DNA of 64,000 bases from Chitinophagaceae bacterium (lineage in GTDB: Bacteria > Bacteroidota > Bacteroidia > Chitinophagales > Chitinophagaceae), in the NCBI GenBank assembly GCA_016702745.1, contig JADJDJ010000004.1, positions 62,001-126,000 on the forward strand, read 5' to 3'. The translations under genes and the position numbers were made by a program. Below are positions 7,459 to 16,148 of this stretch, piece by piece; position 1 is the stretch's first letter; each line of letters begins with the position of its first letter. The notes beneath the pieces were generated by a model. It did no database searches, had not been told where the DNA came from, and saw only the letters and a list, made by a program, of their open reading frames with translations.

Positions 7459-10400
7459 TCAGAGGTTCTTTAATGCTTCAATTGTCTCCCAGTGACGCAA
7501 CAATCCTTCATTTGCCTGTGTCAGGAAGGTTTCTGCTTTATCCGGATAATTATTCTTGATCGTTGCAAACCTGTTCTCGTGGTAGAGGAATTCATTCAAT
7601 GCCACTGAAGGAGGTTTACAATCCAGGGTAAAGCGTTGTCCTTTTCCTTTTTCAGGATTAAAGCGGAACAATGGCCAGTAACCAGTCTTCACGGCCAGAT
7701 CCTGCTGATCCAAACCATGGCACATATCATAACCATGGGCGATACAATGGCTGTAGGCAATGATGATAGATGGTCCGGGATAGGCTTCTGCTTCCAGGAT
7801 GGTTTTCAATGCATGTACATCATTCGCACCCATTGCAATCTGTGCCACATAGGCACTGCCATGTGCAATGGCCTGCATGGCCAGGTCTTTCTTACCGGTG
7901 GTTTTACCCTTCACGGCAAATTTGGCACTGGCACCCAATGGTGATGCTTTGGATTTTTGTCCGCCGGTATTGCTATACACTTCGGTATCCATTACCAGTA
8001 TGTTTACATTCTCACCAGTGCTGAGTACATGATCCAGTCCGCTGAATCCGATATCATAGGCCCAACCATCTCCACCCACGATCCAAACAGATTTTTTCTC
8101 AAGGAATTCTGCCACCTGGTACAAACGCCAGGCATCTTCGCGGCGAAGATCACGCAGTCTTTTCTTCAGTTCATTCACACTCTTTCTTTGCTGGATCAGT
8201 TCACCCTCTGTATTTTCTGCATTGGCCAGGATGCCATCTGCCAGTTCACTGCCCACATCTTCTCGCAGTTCTTTCAGCAGGCGCAGGGCCATTTCTCTTT
8301 TCTTATCGGTTGCCAGTTTCAATCCCAGTCCGAATTCGGCATTGTCTTCAAATAATGAATTGGCCCAGGCTGGTCCGCGACCCTCGCTGTTGGATGTCCA
8401 TGGTGTCGTTGGCAGGTTACCGCCAAAGATGCAACAACAACCGCTAGCCTTGGCGACAATCATTCTATCACCAAATAACTGTGTCAGCAGTTTCAGATAT
8501 GGTGTTTCACCGCATCCGCTACAGGCGCCGGAGAATTCAAACAATGGCTCCAGCATCTGAGATCCTTTCACCGTGGTTTTATTTACACGGGTTCTGTCAA
8601 TATCAGGCAGAGAGAGGAAGAAATCCCAGTTTGTCTTTTCCTGTTCTTTCAGTGGCAATACATCCACCATATCAATGGCTTTATGTCCGGCCACGGTTTT
8701 GCTTTCAATCGGACAAACCTCAGTACAGAGTTTACAACCGGTACAATCTTCAACAGCCACCTGCAGGGTATAGGCTTCCTGATCTTTCATGAATTCTTTT
8801 CCTATCGGATCCACATGTTTAAAGAAGGAAGGTGCCTGATTCAGGTGTTCGCGGTCATATACTTTTACGCGGATCGCAGCATGCGGACAAACAAAATAAC
8901 ATTTACCGCACTGAGAGCAAAGCTGTGGATCCCAAACGGGTACCTGGTCGGCAATATTTCTTTTTTCCCATCTGGTAGTACCATTTGGATAAGTACCATC
9001 TACCGGGAAGGCGCTTACCGGCAACAGGTCGCCATCACCGGCAATGATTTTGGCCAGCACGTTTTGAACAAAATCAGGTGCATCACCACTGATCGGTGCC
9101 TCAATTTCACGATCCCCTGTTTTATAATCATGGTAATTAATGCGGAATAAATTTTCCAGGGTCTGGTCAACAGCCCGGAAGTTTTTCTGTACCACTTCCT
9201 CACCTTTGCGGCCATAGGTTTTGCGGATGGCGCTCTTGATATAATCAATCGCTTCTTCTTTCGGCATCACATAAGAAATAGCGAAGAAGCAGGTTTGCAG
9301 AATGGCATTGATCCTGGAACCCATACCGGTTTCCTTGGCCACTTTGGAAGCGTTGATCACATAGAATTTCAGATCTTTCTCAATGATCTCTTCCTGGATT
9401 TTGCGTGGCAGTTGCTGCCACACTTCATCGGTTGCATACGGAGTATTGAGCAGGAAAACGGCACCATGTTCAGCATCTCTTAAAACATCATATTTTTTGA
9501 GATAGTTGAAATGGTGACAGGCAATAAAATTAGCAGAATTCACAAGGTAACTGGAGCGGATCGGATGATCGCTGAAACGCAAATGGGATACGGTCAATGA
9601 TCCGGATTTCTTGGAGTCATACACAAAGTATCCCTGCACATAATTGTCGGTTACTTCCCCGATGATCTTGATGGTGTTTTTGTTGGCACTTACGGTACCA
9701 TCAGCACCCAGACCGAAGAAAAGTCCGCGGAACAGGTGCTGTTCTTCAAGTGAAAAATTGTTGTCCCAATCAAGACTGGTAAAAGTGACGTCATCTTCAA
9801 TACCAATGGTGAAACTATTCTTTGGTTTTTCTTTTTTCAGTTCATCGAATACCGCCTTGGCCATCCCTGCATTGAATTCTTTGGAAGCCAGTCCGTAACG
9901 GCCGCCGATCACTGATGGCATAGCGTGTTTCCAGCTGGTGTGCAGGGCGCTGATCACATCCATATATAATGGTTCGCCAATAGCGCCGGGTTCTTTGCAA
10001 CGATCAAGTACCGCAATATGCTTCACGGTAGTGGGGATTGCATCAATGAAATGCTTTACAGAGAAGGGGCGGAAGAGATGGATATTGACATATCCTACTT
10101 TTTCTCCGCGGGCATTGAGGTAATCGGTTATTTCATGTACCGGACCATAGCCCGATCCCATTATGATAATGATTCTCTCCGCTTCAGGATGTCCGTAATA
10201 TTCAAATAGTTTGTAGGAGCGACCAGTCAGTTCCGAAAAACGAATCATGGTATCTTCCACGATTTCGGGCACATGCTGGTAATAACGGTTACAGGCTTCG
10301 CGGCTCTGGAAATACACATCAGGATTTTGAGCGGTACCTCTTACAACAGGATGGTCGGGATTCAGGGCACGCTGACGATGTTCATTCACAGCCTGCTCAT

Positions 10401-11034
10401 CCATCATTTTGCGGATGAGATCATCTGATAATACTGCAACCTGATTCAGTTCATGGGATGTGCGGAATCCATCGAAAATATTCAGGAAAGGAACCTTGGC
10501 ACGCAGGGTGGCGGAGTGGGCAATCATTGCCATATCCATGGCCTGTTGCGGGTTATTCCCGAATAACTGGGCAAAGCCGGTGGAACGGGTGGCCATCACA
10601 TCACTGTGATCACCAAAAATAGAAAGCGCATGGGTGGCCAGGGCCCTGGCAGCGATATGAAATACAGCGGGTGTAAGTTCCCCGGCAATCTTGTACATAT
10701 TGGGAATCATCAGCAGCAATCCCTGTGAACAGGTAAAAGTGGAAGCTAATGCACCACCCTGTAATGCTCCGTGAATGGCACCGGCGGCACCGGCTTCACT
10801 TTGCATCTCAATAATCCGGGGCACTTCCCCGTAAATATTTTTGACTTCATTACTGCTCCACTCGTCGGCCCACTCACCCATTGAAGAAGAAGGAGTAATG
10901 GGATAGATGGCGCAGACTTCGCTTGTCTTATAAGCGATATAAGCAGCGGCTTCATTTCCATCCATGATGGAAAAAGCCTTTTTATCTTTTGGGGCTGATT
11001 GTTTTTCAGCCGCAGGGGCGATGTTGGTTTCCAT
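7459..11034 (-). CDS. nifJ: Pyruvate:ferredoxin (flavodoxin) oxidoreductase
   Basis: A single-chain PFOR of 1191 aa, oxidising pyruvate to acetyl-CoA and CO2 and reducing ferredoxin or flavodoxin. The N-terminal pyruvate domain includes IYPITPSSSMGEWADEW. A ferredoxin-like insert at roughly residues 700-770 has two 4Fe-4S motifs (CSQCGKCYFVCP and CTGCKLCTEVCP). The C-terminal TPP domain has CSGCGETP and ASGCCC, which ligate the proximal cluster, and GDGWAYDIG...NTGGQKSKASP for TPP/Mg. The ATG at 11034 (METNIAPAAEK) is preferred to an upstream in-frame ATG at 11067 that adds an unconserved tail. The enzyme is oxygen-sensitive, suggesting anaerobic or micro-oxic metabolism. Confidence 0.93.
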   Translation of the reverse strand: METNIAPAAEKQSAPKDKKAFSIMDGNEAAAYIAYKTSEVCAIYPITPSSSMGEWADEWSSNEVKNIYGEVPRIIEMQSEAGAAGAIHGALQGGALASTFTCSQGLLLMIPNMYKIAGELTPAVFHIAARALATHALSIFGDHSDVMATRSTGFAQLFGNNPQQAMDMAMIAHSATLRAKVPFLNIFDGFRTSHELNQVAVLSDDLIRKMMDEQAVNEHRQRALNPDHPVVRGTAQNPDVYFQSREACNRYYQHVPEIVEDTMIRFSELTGRSYKLFEYYGHPEAERIIIIMGSGYGPVHEITDYLNARGEKVGYVNIHLFRPFSVKHFIDAIPTTVKHIAVLDRCKEPGAIGEPLYMDVISALHTSWKHAMPSVIGGRYGLASKEFNAGMAKAVFDELKKEKPKNSFTIGIEDDVTFTSLDWDNNFSLEEQHLFRGLFFGLGADGTVSANKNTIKIIGEVTDNYVQGYFVYDSKKSGSLTVSHLRFSDHPIRSSYLVNSANFIACHHFNYLKKYDVLRDAEHGAVFLLNTPYATDEVWQQLPRKIQEEIIEKDLKFYVINASKVAKETGMGSRINAILQTCFFAISYVMPKEEAIDYIKSAIRKTYGRKGEEVVQKNFRAVDQTLENLFRINYHDYKTGDREIEAPISGDAPDFVQNVLAKIIAGDGDLLPVSAFPVDGTYPNGTTRWEKRNIADQVPVWDPQLCSQCGKCYFVCPHAAIRVKVYDREHLNQAPSFFKHVDPIGKEFMKDQEAYTLQVAVEDCTGCKLCTEVCPIESKTVAGHKAIDMVDVLPLKEQEKTNWDFFLSLPDIDRTRVNKTTVKGSQMLEPLFEFSGACSGCGETPYLKLLTQLFGDRMIVAKASGCCCIFGGNLPTTPWTSNSEGRGPAWANSLFEDNAEFGLGLKLATDKKREMALRLLKELREDVGSELADGILANAENTEGELIQQRKSVNELKKRLRDLRREDAWRLYQVAEFLEKKSVWIVGGDGWAYDIGFSGLDHVLSTGENVNILVMDTEVYSNTGGQKSKASPLGASAKFAVKGKTTGKKDLAMQAIAHGSAYVAQIAMGANDVHALKTILEAEAYPGPSIIIAYSHCIAHGYDMCHGLDQQDLAVKTGYWPLFRFNPEKGKGQRFTLDCKPPSVALNEFLYHENRFATIKNNYPDKAETFLTQANEGLLRHWETIEALKNL

Positions 11035-11130
11035 TTCAGCGGTTTTTGAGTAAAAAATGAGACCCAAAGTACCCAGTATGCTGATTTGGACGACTGATGA
11101 AGGTCAGTCGGGGGGATGATAATTTGTAGA

Positions 11131-11347
11131 AAAGTCGGAAAGTCCGGAAGTCAGAAAGTCCGAATGGCTCGTCATCTTAATATTTTGGCGCAACTAGTAA
11201 GGTGAGTCTTAGGCTTATATTAAACCAGGGTTCGTTCAGATAGATGAAAGCCCTCAATGCTAAGCCCAGCTATCAAATGGAAAACAAATGTCGAATCTAA
11301 ACCGTCCTTCTTCCGGACTTCCCGACTTTCCGACTTCCGGACTCTCC
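11131..11347. repeat. Inverted AAGTCCGGAAGTC-type repeats in the nifJ-glyS gap
   Basis: AAAGTCGGAAAGTCCGGAAG (from ~11133) lies opposite TTCCGGACTTCCCGACTTTC (from ~11310), with ~140 bases between them. The right block ends one base before the glyS stop. The same unit reappears at 14541-14580. The rest of the 11035-11348 gap shows no gene. Confidence 0.6.
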
Positions 11348-11348
11348 T

Positions 11349-12818
11349 CTAACAAATCGCTTTCATCACCAGCTCCCTCACCTCACTCATCTTCACCCTT
11401 TCCTGTTCCATCGAATCACGATGGCGGATGGTGACGGTGCCGTCGGTGAGGCTTTGGTGGTCAACGGTTACACAGAATGGAGTACCTAATGCATCCATCC
11501 GGCGGTAGCGTTTACCGATAGAGTCTTTCTCCTCATAAAAACAACGGAAATGAGGACGGCATTCGGCCATCAGTTGTTCGGCCAGTTCGGGCAGGCCGTC
11601 TTTCTTTGTCAGGGGCAGTACTGCCAGTTTGATCGGGGCCAGTTTTACCGGGAGCTTTAACACCGCGCGACTGTCTTTCTTTTCTTCCGTACTCAGGTCC
11701 TGCTCTTCATAAGCCTGACTGATCACAGCCAGGAACATCCGATCCAAACCAATAGAGGTTTCAATCACATAAGGTATATAATTACCGTATGGCTTACCCG
11801 TGGCCGGATCTATATCATTATCGAAATACTGTTGTTTCTTCTTACTGTATTCCTGGTGTTGTTTCAGGTCAAAGTCGGTACGGCTATGAATACCTTCCAG
11901 TTCCTTAAAGCCCATCGGGAATTCAAATTCAATATCGCAGGCCGCATCGGCGTAGTGGGCCAGTTTGACGTGATCATGGAAACGGTACTTTTCGGCGGGG
12001 ATACCCAGGCTCTTGTGCCAGTTAAGGCGTGTTTCCTTCCATTTCTCATACCATTCTTTCTGTGTACCAGGCCGAATAAAGAACTGCATCTCCATCTGCT
12101 CAAATTCGCGCATCCTGAAAATAAACTGACGGGCTACGATTTCATTCCGGAAGGCCTTACCCACCTGGGCAATACCAAAGGGAATCTTCATCCGGCCGGT
12201 TTTCTGTACGTTCAGGAAATTCACAAAAATACCCTGAGCAGTTTCCGGACGCAGGTATACTTTATTGTCTTCTGCATCACTGGAAACCGTTGAACCAAAT
12301 TCGGTGGAGAACATCAGGTTAAACTGACGGATATCGGTCCAGTTACAGGTTTCACTTACCGCACACTTGATCTTATTATCTTCAATCAGTTGTTTCAGTC
12401 CGGCAAAATCATCTTTCGCCAGCAACGCATCCATAGCAGCCAGCAAGGCATCCGCTTCAGCATCTTTACCGGCCGTTTTGAGGCTTTCTGCATGACCTTC
12501 AATCAGGTGATCAACGCGATATCTTTTCTTGCTGTCCTTATTATCAATCATCGGATCGTTGAAATTATCAACGTGACCGGAAGCCTTCCAGGTAGTTGGA
12601 TGCATAAAGATGGCGGCATCAATACCCACGATATTATCATTCAGCTGGGTCATGCTCTTCCACCAGTAATCGCGGATATTCTTTTTCAGTTCTGCTCCCA
12701 TCTGGCCATAATCATATACCGCCTGCAGGCCATCATAAATTTCACTGCTGGGGAAAATAAAGCCATACTCCTTACAATGGGAGATAATTGCCTGGAACCT
12801 GTTCGTATCGTTTGCCAT
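11349..12818 (-). CDS. glyS: Glycyl-tRNA synthetase (alpha2 type)
   Basis: A 489-aa class II aminoacyl-tRNA synthetase charging tRNA-Gly. Single-chain organisation as in archaea, eukaryotes and many Bacteroidota. Motif 2 lies in FRNEIVARQFIFRMREFEQ and motif 3 in ETSIGLDRMFLAVI. The C-terminal anticodon-binding domain begins around APIKLAVLPLTKKD. ATG at 12818 (MANDTNRFQ) is preferred over an extension to 12884 that crosses the promoter-like region. A -7-like TATTTTTG lies 65 bases upstream on the minus strand. The stop codon sits against an intergenic repeat. Confidence 0.93.
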   Translation of the reverse strand: MANDTNRFQAIISHCKEYGFIFPSSEIYDGLQAVYDYGQMGAELKKNIRDYWWKSMTQLNDNIVGIDAAIFMHPTTWKASGHVDNFNDPMIDNKDSKKRYRVDHLIEGHAESLKTAGKDAEADALLAAMDALLAKDDFAGLKQLIEDNKIKCAVSETCNWTDIRQFNLMFSTEFGSTVSSDAEDNKVYLRPETAQGIFVNFLNVQKTGRMKIPFGIAQVGKAFRNEIVARQFIFRMREFEQMEMQFFIRPGTQKEWYEKWKETRLNWHKSLGIPAEKYRFHDHVKLAHYADAACDIEFEFPMGFKELEGIHSRTDFDLKQHQEYSKKKQQYFDNDIDPATGKPYGNYIPYVIETSIGLDRMFLAVISQAYEEQDLSTEEKKDSRAVLKLPVKLAPIKLAVLPLTKKDGLPELAEQLMAECRPHFRCFYEEKDSIGKRYRRMDALGTPFCVTVDHQSLTDGTVTIRHRDSMEQERVKMSEVRELVMKAIC

Positions 12819-12882
12819 ATTTATATCTGTCTGTTTTAGATCATTGGCTGCAGCATCCTGCGCTGCCAATGGTTCAGGGCGC

Positions 12883-12890
12883 AAAAATAA
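12883..12890 (-). promoter_or_regulatory. Bacteroidota-type -7 element for glyS
   Basis: On the minus strand this reads TATTTTTG, a full match to TAnnTTTG, 65 bases before the glyS start. Confidence 0.45.
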
Positions 12891-12917
12891 GCCCTACAAA
12901 CGACTTCCCGCAGGTTG

Positions 12918-12925
12918 TATCTTTG
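12918..12925 (+). promoter_or_regulatory. Bacteroidota-type -7 element for the YHS gene
   Basis: TATCTTTG matches TAnnTTTG and lies 15 bases before the ATG at 12941. No clear -33 TTTG was found. Confidence 0.55.
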
Positions 12926-12940
12926 TATAAATTCCTGTTG

Positions 12941-13213
12941 ATGAAAAAGAAATTGACCCTTGCGATTCTCCTTTTAAGTTGCGTATCTGGTATTGTACAT
13001 GCTTTGACGGCGGCCGGTTCAGTCCGTCAAACGGGGGTGAATGGTTATTTTGGTGCCGATACCCTTCGCCAGGATCCTGTTTGCAACATGAAAGTGGATG
13101 ATAAAAAGGGGGATACCATCCATTACAAGGGACATATTTTCGGATTCTGCTCCAAGGGCTGCCGTGCCAGTTTTATGAAGGCGCCCGATAGTTTTTTGCC
13201 AAAGAAGAATTAA
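12941..13213 (+). CDS. Exported YHS-domain protein
   Basis: A 90-aa protein with a signal peptide (MKKKLTLAILLLSCVSG..., ~20 residues) and one YHS domain: DPVCNMKV (45-52, C48) and GFCSKGCRASF (C70, C74). YHS domains bind metals, often copper or other soft metals, and occur in periplasmic proteins and P-type ATPases. The ATG at 12941 is chosen because it begins the signal peptide and follows a TATCTTTG promoter element. There is no transporter or sensor gene next to it, so which metal it handles is unknown. Confidence 0.8.
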   Translation: MKKKLTLAILLLSCVSGIVHALTAAGSVRQTGVNGYFGADTLRQDPVCNMKVDDKKGDTIHYKGHIFGFCSKGCRASFMKAPDSFLPKKN

Positions 13214-13244
13214 TTAATGTAGAAGCTATTTACAGGAGCTGTTC

Positions 13245-13568
13245 TCAGAGTTTCTCATTTTGCCGGTGCCGGTCAGCATCCCGATTCGTTTTCTTTTCAA
13301 AATTTTTCTCCAGTGCCTTCGTGAGATCAACCCCGGTCTGGTTGGCCAGGCAAATCAGCACCCATAACACATCCGCCATTTCATCACCCAGTTCCCGGCC
13401 TTCTTCATTTTTTTTGAAACTCTGATCGCCGTAAGTACGGGCCATGATCCGGGCCAGCTCTCCCACTTCTTCGGTCAGGATGGCCATATTGGTGAGCTCA
13501 CTGAAATAACGAACCCCCACCGTTTTTATCCATTCATCTACCCGCTGCTGGGCCTGGAGAATAGTCAT
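13245..13568 (-). CDS. MazG-like nucleotide pyrophosphohydrolase
   Basis: A 107-aa single-domain MazG-like protein; the family hydrolyses (d)NTPs to the monophosphate and PPi, cleaning the pool. The metal-binding signature is visible as EEVGE (E33, E34, E37) followed by ELGDEMAD (E63, D66), in the all-alpha arrangement. The length fits the short dimeric or tetrameric MazG-like proteins rather than the two-domain MazG. It is convergent with the YHS gene (31-base gap). No toxin-antitoxin partner is present. Confidence 0.85.
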   Translation of the reverse strand: MTILQAQQRVDEWIKTVGVRYFSELTNMAILTEEVGELARIMARTYGDQSFKKNEEGRELGDEMADVLWVLICLANQTGVDLTKALEKNFEKKTNRDADRHRQNEKL

Positions 13569-13680
13569 TTTTGAAATTTTTAAGTTAGTTATTCACAATA
13601 TAGCACGATAATTGTTGTTATAGACCCCCGTCCCCGCTGAAAACGCGAAACCAATTCCTTTAAAAGATTAAAAGTATGCT

Positions 13681-13995
13681 ATGAAGCTGTCTGTAAACAG
13701 GCTACTGGCCATTGTTGCCCTATCCGTATCCCTGCAGGTTGCCGGGGCCCAGCCTTTGAAAAAAGAATCCAAACCCTATAAAATACTTACCTCCGGCAAA
13801 CAGCTCACGATCAAGTGCAGCCGGAATATTAAAAATGTAATGGTCTGGACGAACGACGGCCACCGCGTAGTTGAACAAAAAGACATCAACAGCACCCAGG
13901 TCAAACTGGATATCCCCATCACCCGCAGTTCCTTTTATGTAATGATCGAAATGCCCGGCGGAAAAGTGTATACGGAAAGAATTGGAATGCAATGA
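13681..13995 (+). CDS. Small exported protein resembling a lone type IX secretion tail domain
   Basis: A 104-aa protein with a signal peptide (MKLSVNRLLAIVALSVSLQVAGA). The remaining ~80 residues read like the C-terminal beta-sandwich of T9SS cargo: an alternating strand pattern, a DGHRVVEQK strand similar to the NGRVV element, then FYVMIEMPGGKVYTERIGMQ, like the usual YFVKI..GGKVYTKKI ending. T9SS tails normally end a large cargo; here there is no cargo domain. The similarity is by eye and could be only a generic Ig-like fold. Confidence 0.55.
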   Translation: MKLSVNRLLAIVALSVSLQVAGAQPLKKESKPYKILTSGKQLTIKCSRNIKNVMVWTNDGHRVVEQKDINSTQVKLDIPITRSSFYVMIEMPGGKVYTERIGMQ

Positions 13996-14016
13996 AATTG
14001 AAGATTGAACATTTGT

Positions 14017-14056
14017 GTAAGACTCATGACTCTCGACTCATGACTCCCGACTTCTC
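14017..14056. repeat. GACTCTCGACTC-type repeat at the dtd 3' end
   Basis: Contains AAGACTCATGACTCTCGACT and CATGACTCCCGACTTCTC, ending one or two bases before the dtd stop. Related units lie at 14595-14642, 18667-18694, 41137-41170 and 41278-41312. Confidence 0.6.
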
Positions 14057-14057
14057 T

Positions 14058-14510
14058 TCACTCCTTCCCCTTCGTATCCATCACAATCGTCACCGGCCCA
14101 TCATTCAGCAATTCCACTTTCATATCTGCACCGAAGATGCCGGTCCCAATAGGTTTGCCCAGGTCAGCTGACAATTGCTGAATCATCTTTTCATAGATTG
14201 GTATCGCGATCTCAGGTTTACTGGCCCTGATATAAGAAGGACGGTTTCCTTTTTTGGTGGAAGCATGCAGGGTAAACTGACTGACGAGGATAATATCTCC
14301 TCCCTGATCCAATATTGATTCATTCATTACTCCATTGGCATCATCAAAAATCCGCAGGTTCACAATTTTTCCGCTCAGCCAGCTGATATCTTCTTCCGTA
14401 TCGGCGTCCTCAATACCCAGTAATACCAGCAATCCATTTTCAATAGCAGCATTGACCTTTCCTTCAATCGTAACATTGGCCCTGGATACCCTTTGAATCA
14501 CTGCACGCAT
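14058..14510 (-). CDS. dtd: D-aminoacyl-tRNA deacylase
   Basis: A 150-aa cytoplasmic enzyme that removes D-amino acids (and glycine mischarged on tRNA-Ala) from tRNA. The two signature motifs are intact: SQFTLHA (77-83) and NDGPVT (136-141, the family NxGP motif whose cis-proline rejects L-amino acids). Length and the MRAVIQRVSRA N-terminus are standard. A TACATTTG element lies 20 bases upstream of the ATG on the minus strand, so the gene probably has its own promoter. Confidence 0.95.
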   Translation of the reverse strand: MRAVIQRVSRANVTIEGKVNAAIENGLLVLLGIEDADTEEDISWLSGKIVNLRIFDDANGVMNESILDQGGDIILVSQFTLHASTKKGNRPSYIRASKPEIAIPIYEKMIQQLSADLGKPIGTGIFGADMKVELLNDGPVTIVMDTKGKE

Positions 14511-14516
14511 AGTTTG

Positions 14517-14524
14517 TATCTTTG
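14517..14524 (+). promoter_or_regulatory. Possible -7 element upstream of the ArfB-like gene
   Basis: TATCTTTG on the plus strand, 121 bases before the 14646 start; a leader of that length would run through the intergenic repeat. Confidence 0.3.
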
Positions 14525-14530
14525 TATTTT

Positions 14531-14538
14531 CAAATGTA
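14531..14538 (-). promoter_or_regulatory. -7 element for dtd
   Basis: Reads TACATTTG on the minus strand, a full TAnnTTTG match 20 bases before the dtd ATG. Confidence 0.5.
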
Positions 14539-14540
14539 GC

Positions 14541-14642
14541 GAAAGTCCGAAAGTCCGAAAGTCTGAAAGACCGAAAGACTGATCAACTGACCGACTGATT
14601 ATTGACTCTCGACTCTCGACTAATGACTATCGACTAAAGACT
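14541..14642. repeat. Composite degenerate tandem repeat between dtd and the ArfB-like gene
   Basis: First half: four or five GAAAGTCC/GAAAGACC units of 9-10 bases. Second half: GACTCTCGACTCTCGACTAA and GACTATCGACTAAAGACTG, ending at the start of the next gene. Confidence 0.65.
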
Positions 14643-14645
14643 GCC

Positions 14646-15059
14646 ATGAATCATTTGCCCAACATATCACCCGAAATCAACTACCAAACCACCCGAAGCG
14701 GAGGCAAGGGCGGACAGAACGTGAACAAGGTGGAAACAGCCGTGATTGCCTCTTTTCATATTGAACAATCGGCCGTACTGACTGAAGAACAAAAAACAGT
14801 GCTGAAGGAAAAACTCAGCAACCGGATCAGTAAGGAAGGATATCTGCAGGTAAAATCACAAACCCATCGCACTCAGCTGGCGAATAAAGAAGAGGCCAGG
14901 GAAAAAATAATCGCCCTGATACAACAGGCCCTGGTAAAGAAGAAAGCCCGGATTGCTACCCGGGTGAGTAAGGCATCCAAAGAAAAAAGGCTGGACTGGA
15001 AAAAGAAAAATGCCGAAATCAAGTCGGGCCGGCAGAAGTTCAGACCGGATCAGTACTGA
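14646..15059 (+). CDS. arfB: ArfB-like peptidyl-tRNA hydrolase (ribosome rescue)
   Basis: A 137-aa single-domain release-factor homologue. GGQ, the catalytic motif for peptidyl-tRNA hydrolysis, is at residues 22-24 in RSGGKGGQNVNKVET. The C-terminus (KEKRLDWKKKNAEIKSGRQKF) is strongly basic, as needed to reach into the empty mRNA channel of a stalled ribosome. There is no codon-recognition domain, so it is not RF1 or RF2. It lies downstream of dtd but is divergent from it; both act on ribosome or tRNA quality control. Confidence 0.88.
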   Translation: MNHLPNISPEINYQTTRSGGKGGQNVNKVETAVIASFHIEQSAVLTEEQKTVLKEKLSNRISKEGYLQVKSQTHRTQLANKEEAREKIIALIQQALVKKKARIATRVSKASKEKRLDWKKKNAEIKSGRQKFRPDQY

Positions 15060-15100
15060 TCGCGGAAAAGGTTTCGTATTTTAGCTATTCAATCATCCCT

Positions 15101-16147
15101 GTGCGAAATAGTCTCCTGACGATACTGGTATTGCTGATCTCCATTGTTTCCCTCACCCATTTGCTGGGTGCCTGCCGCAAAGAACAAAAAATAAAAGGAT
15201 TGACAAGGCTTCAACAGGAAATTCCTACCGGCTTTCCCGCCCCGGCCTATACTTTTTCAGATAATCCACTGACCAGGGAAGGATTTGAACTGGGTCGCCG
15301 ATTGTTTTATGAGCCCCGCTTATCCATTGACAACCTCACCCCCTGTTCTTCCTGTCACCAGCAGATCGCCGGTTTCGGCACTTTTGAACACGACCGCAGT
15401 CATGGGGTGAATAATTCCCATACCCTCCGCAATGCGCCTGTGCTTTTTAATCTGGCCTGGAATAATTCATTTCATTGGGATGGTGAATTTAATAAGCTGA
15501 CAGATGCTGTAGCCCAACCGATCAACGGACACCTGGAGATGGGAGAAAGTTTTGAAGGGGTGATTGATAAAATTGAAAAAGACCAAACTTATCGGGAGGA
15601 TTTCAAAAAAGTTTTTGGATCACCCTTTATCCGGCCCGAACATATTTTAAAAGCCCTGAGCCAGTTTAGCGGATATATTGTATCGGCCAATTCCAAATAC
15701 GACAAAGTGATGAAAGGCCAGGAGAGTTTTACCTCGCAGGAACAAAATGGCTATAATCTTTATAAAGCGAATTGCGCCAGTTGCCATCCTGAACCGCTAT
15801 TCACCGATCAGCGTTTCCGGAATATTGGACTGCCTGTAGATCCTTTATTGAATGATTTTGGCAGGATGCGGATCACGGGATTAAAACAGGATTCATTGAA
15901 ATTTAAAGTCCCCACCCTGCGGAACAGTTATATTTCCTCCAACTATATGCATGATGGACGTTTCAATACATTGAGCCAATGTATCAATCATTACCGTAGT
16001 GGTGTACAAACAAGTACTACCCTGGATCCATTACTGAGCAGCCCGATCAATCTGTCAGATGCACAGGCCCTGGATTTGTTTCGTTTTTTAAGAACCCTTA
16101 CTGATTCTTCTTTTCTGCAGGACAATCGCTATAACCGGCCTCAGTAA
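15101..16147 (+). CDS. Di-haem cytochrome c peroxidase/MauG-family lipoprotein
   Basis: A 348-aa protein with two CxxCH haem sites: CSSCH (82-86) and CASCH (225-229), in the two-domain layout of bacterial di-haem peroxidases. These act in the periplasm, reducing H2O2 with electrons from small cytochromes, or in MauG relatives modifying proteins. The N-terminus is a signal peptide with lipobox LGAC (C25), so it is probably membrane-anchored. The start is GTG at 15101. The gene is convergent with 16149-16790 with almost no gap. The substrate is not decidable from sequence. Confidence 0.85.
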   Translation: MRNSLLTILVLLISIVSLTHLLGACRKEQKIKGLTRLQQEIPTGFPAPAYTFSDNPLTREGFELGRRLFYEPRLSIDNLTPCSSCHQQIAGFGTFEHDRSHGVNNSHTLRNAPVLFNLAWNNSFHWDGEFNKLTDAVAQPINGHLEMGESFEGVIDKIEKDQTYREDFKKVFGSPFIRPEHILKALSQFSGYIVSANSKYDKVMKGQESFTSQEQNGYNLYKANCASCHPEPLFTDQRFRNIGLPVDPLLNDFGRMRITGLKQDSLKFKVPTLRNSYISSNYMHDGRFNTLSQCINHYRSGVQTSTTLDPLLSSPINLSDAQALDLFRFLRTLTDSSFLQDNRYNRPQ

Positions 16148-16148
16148 A

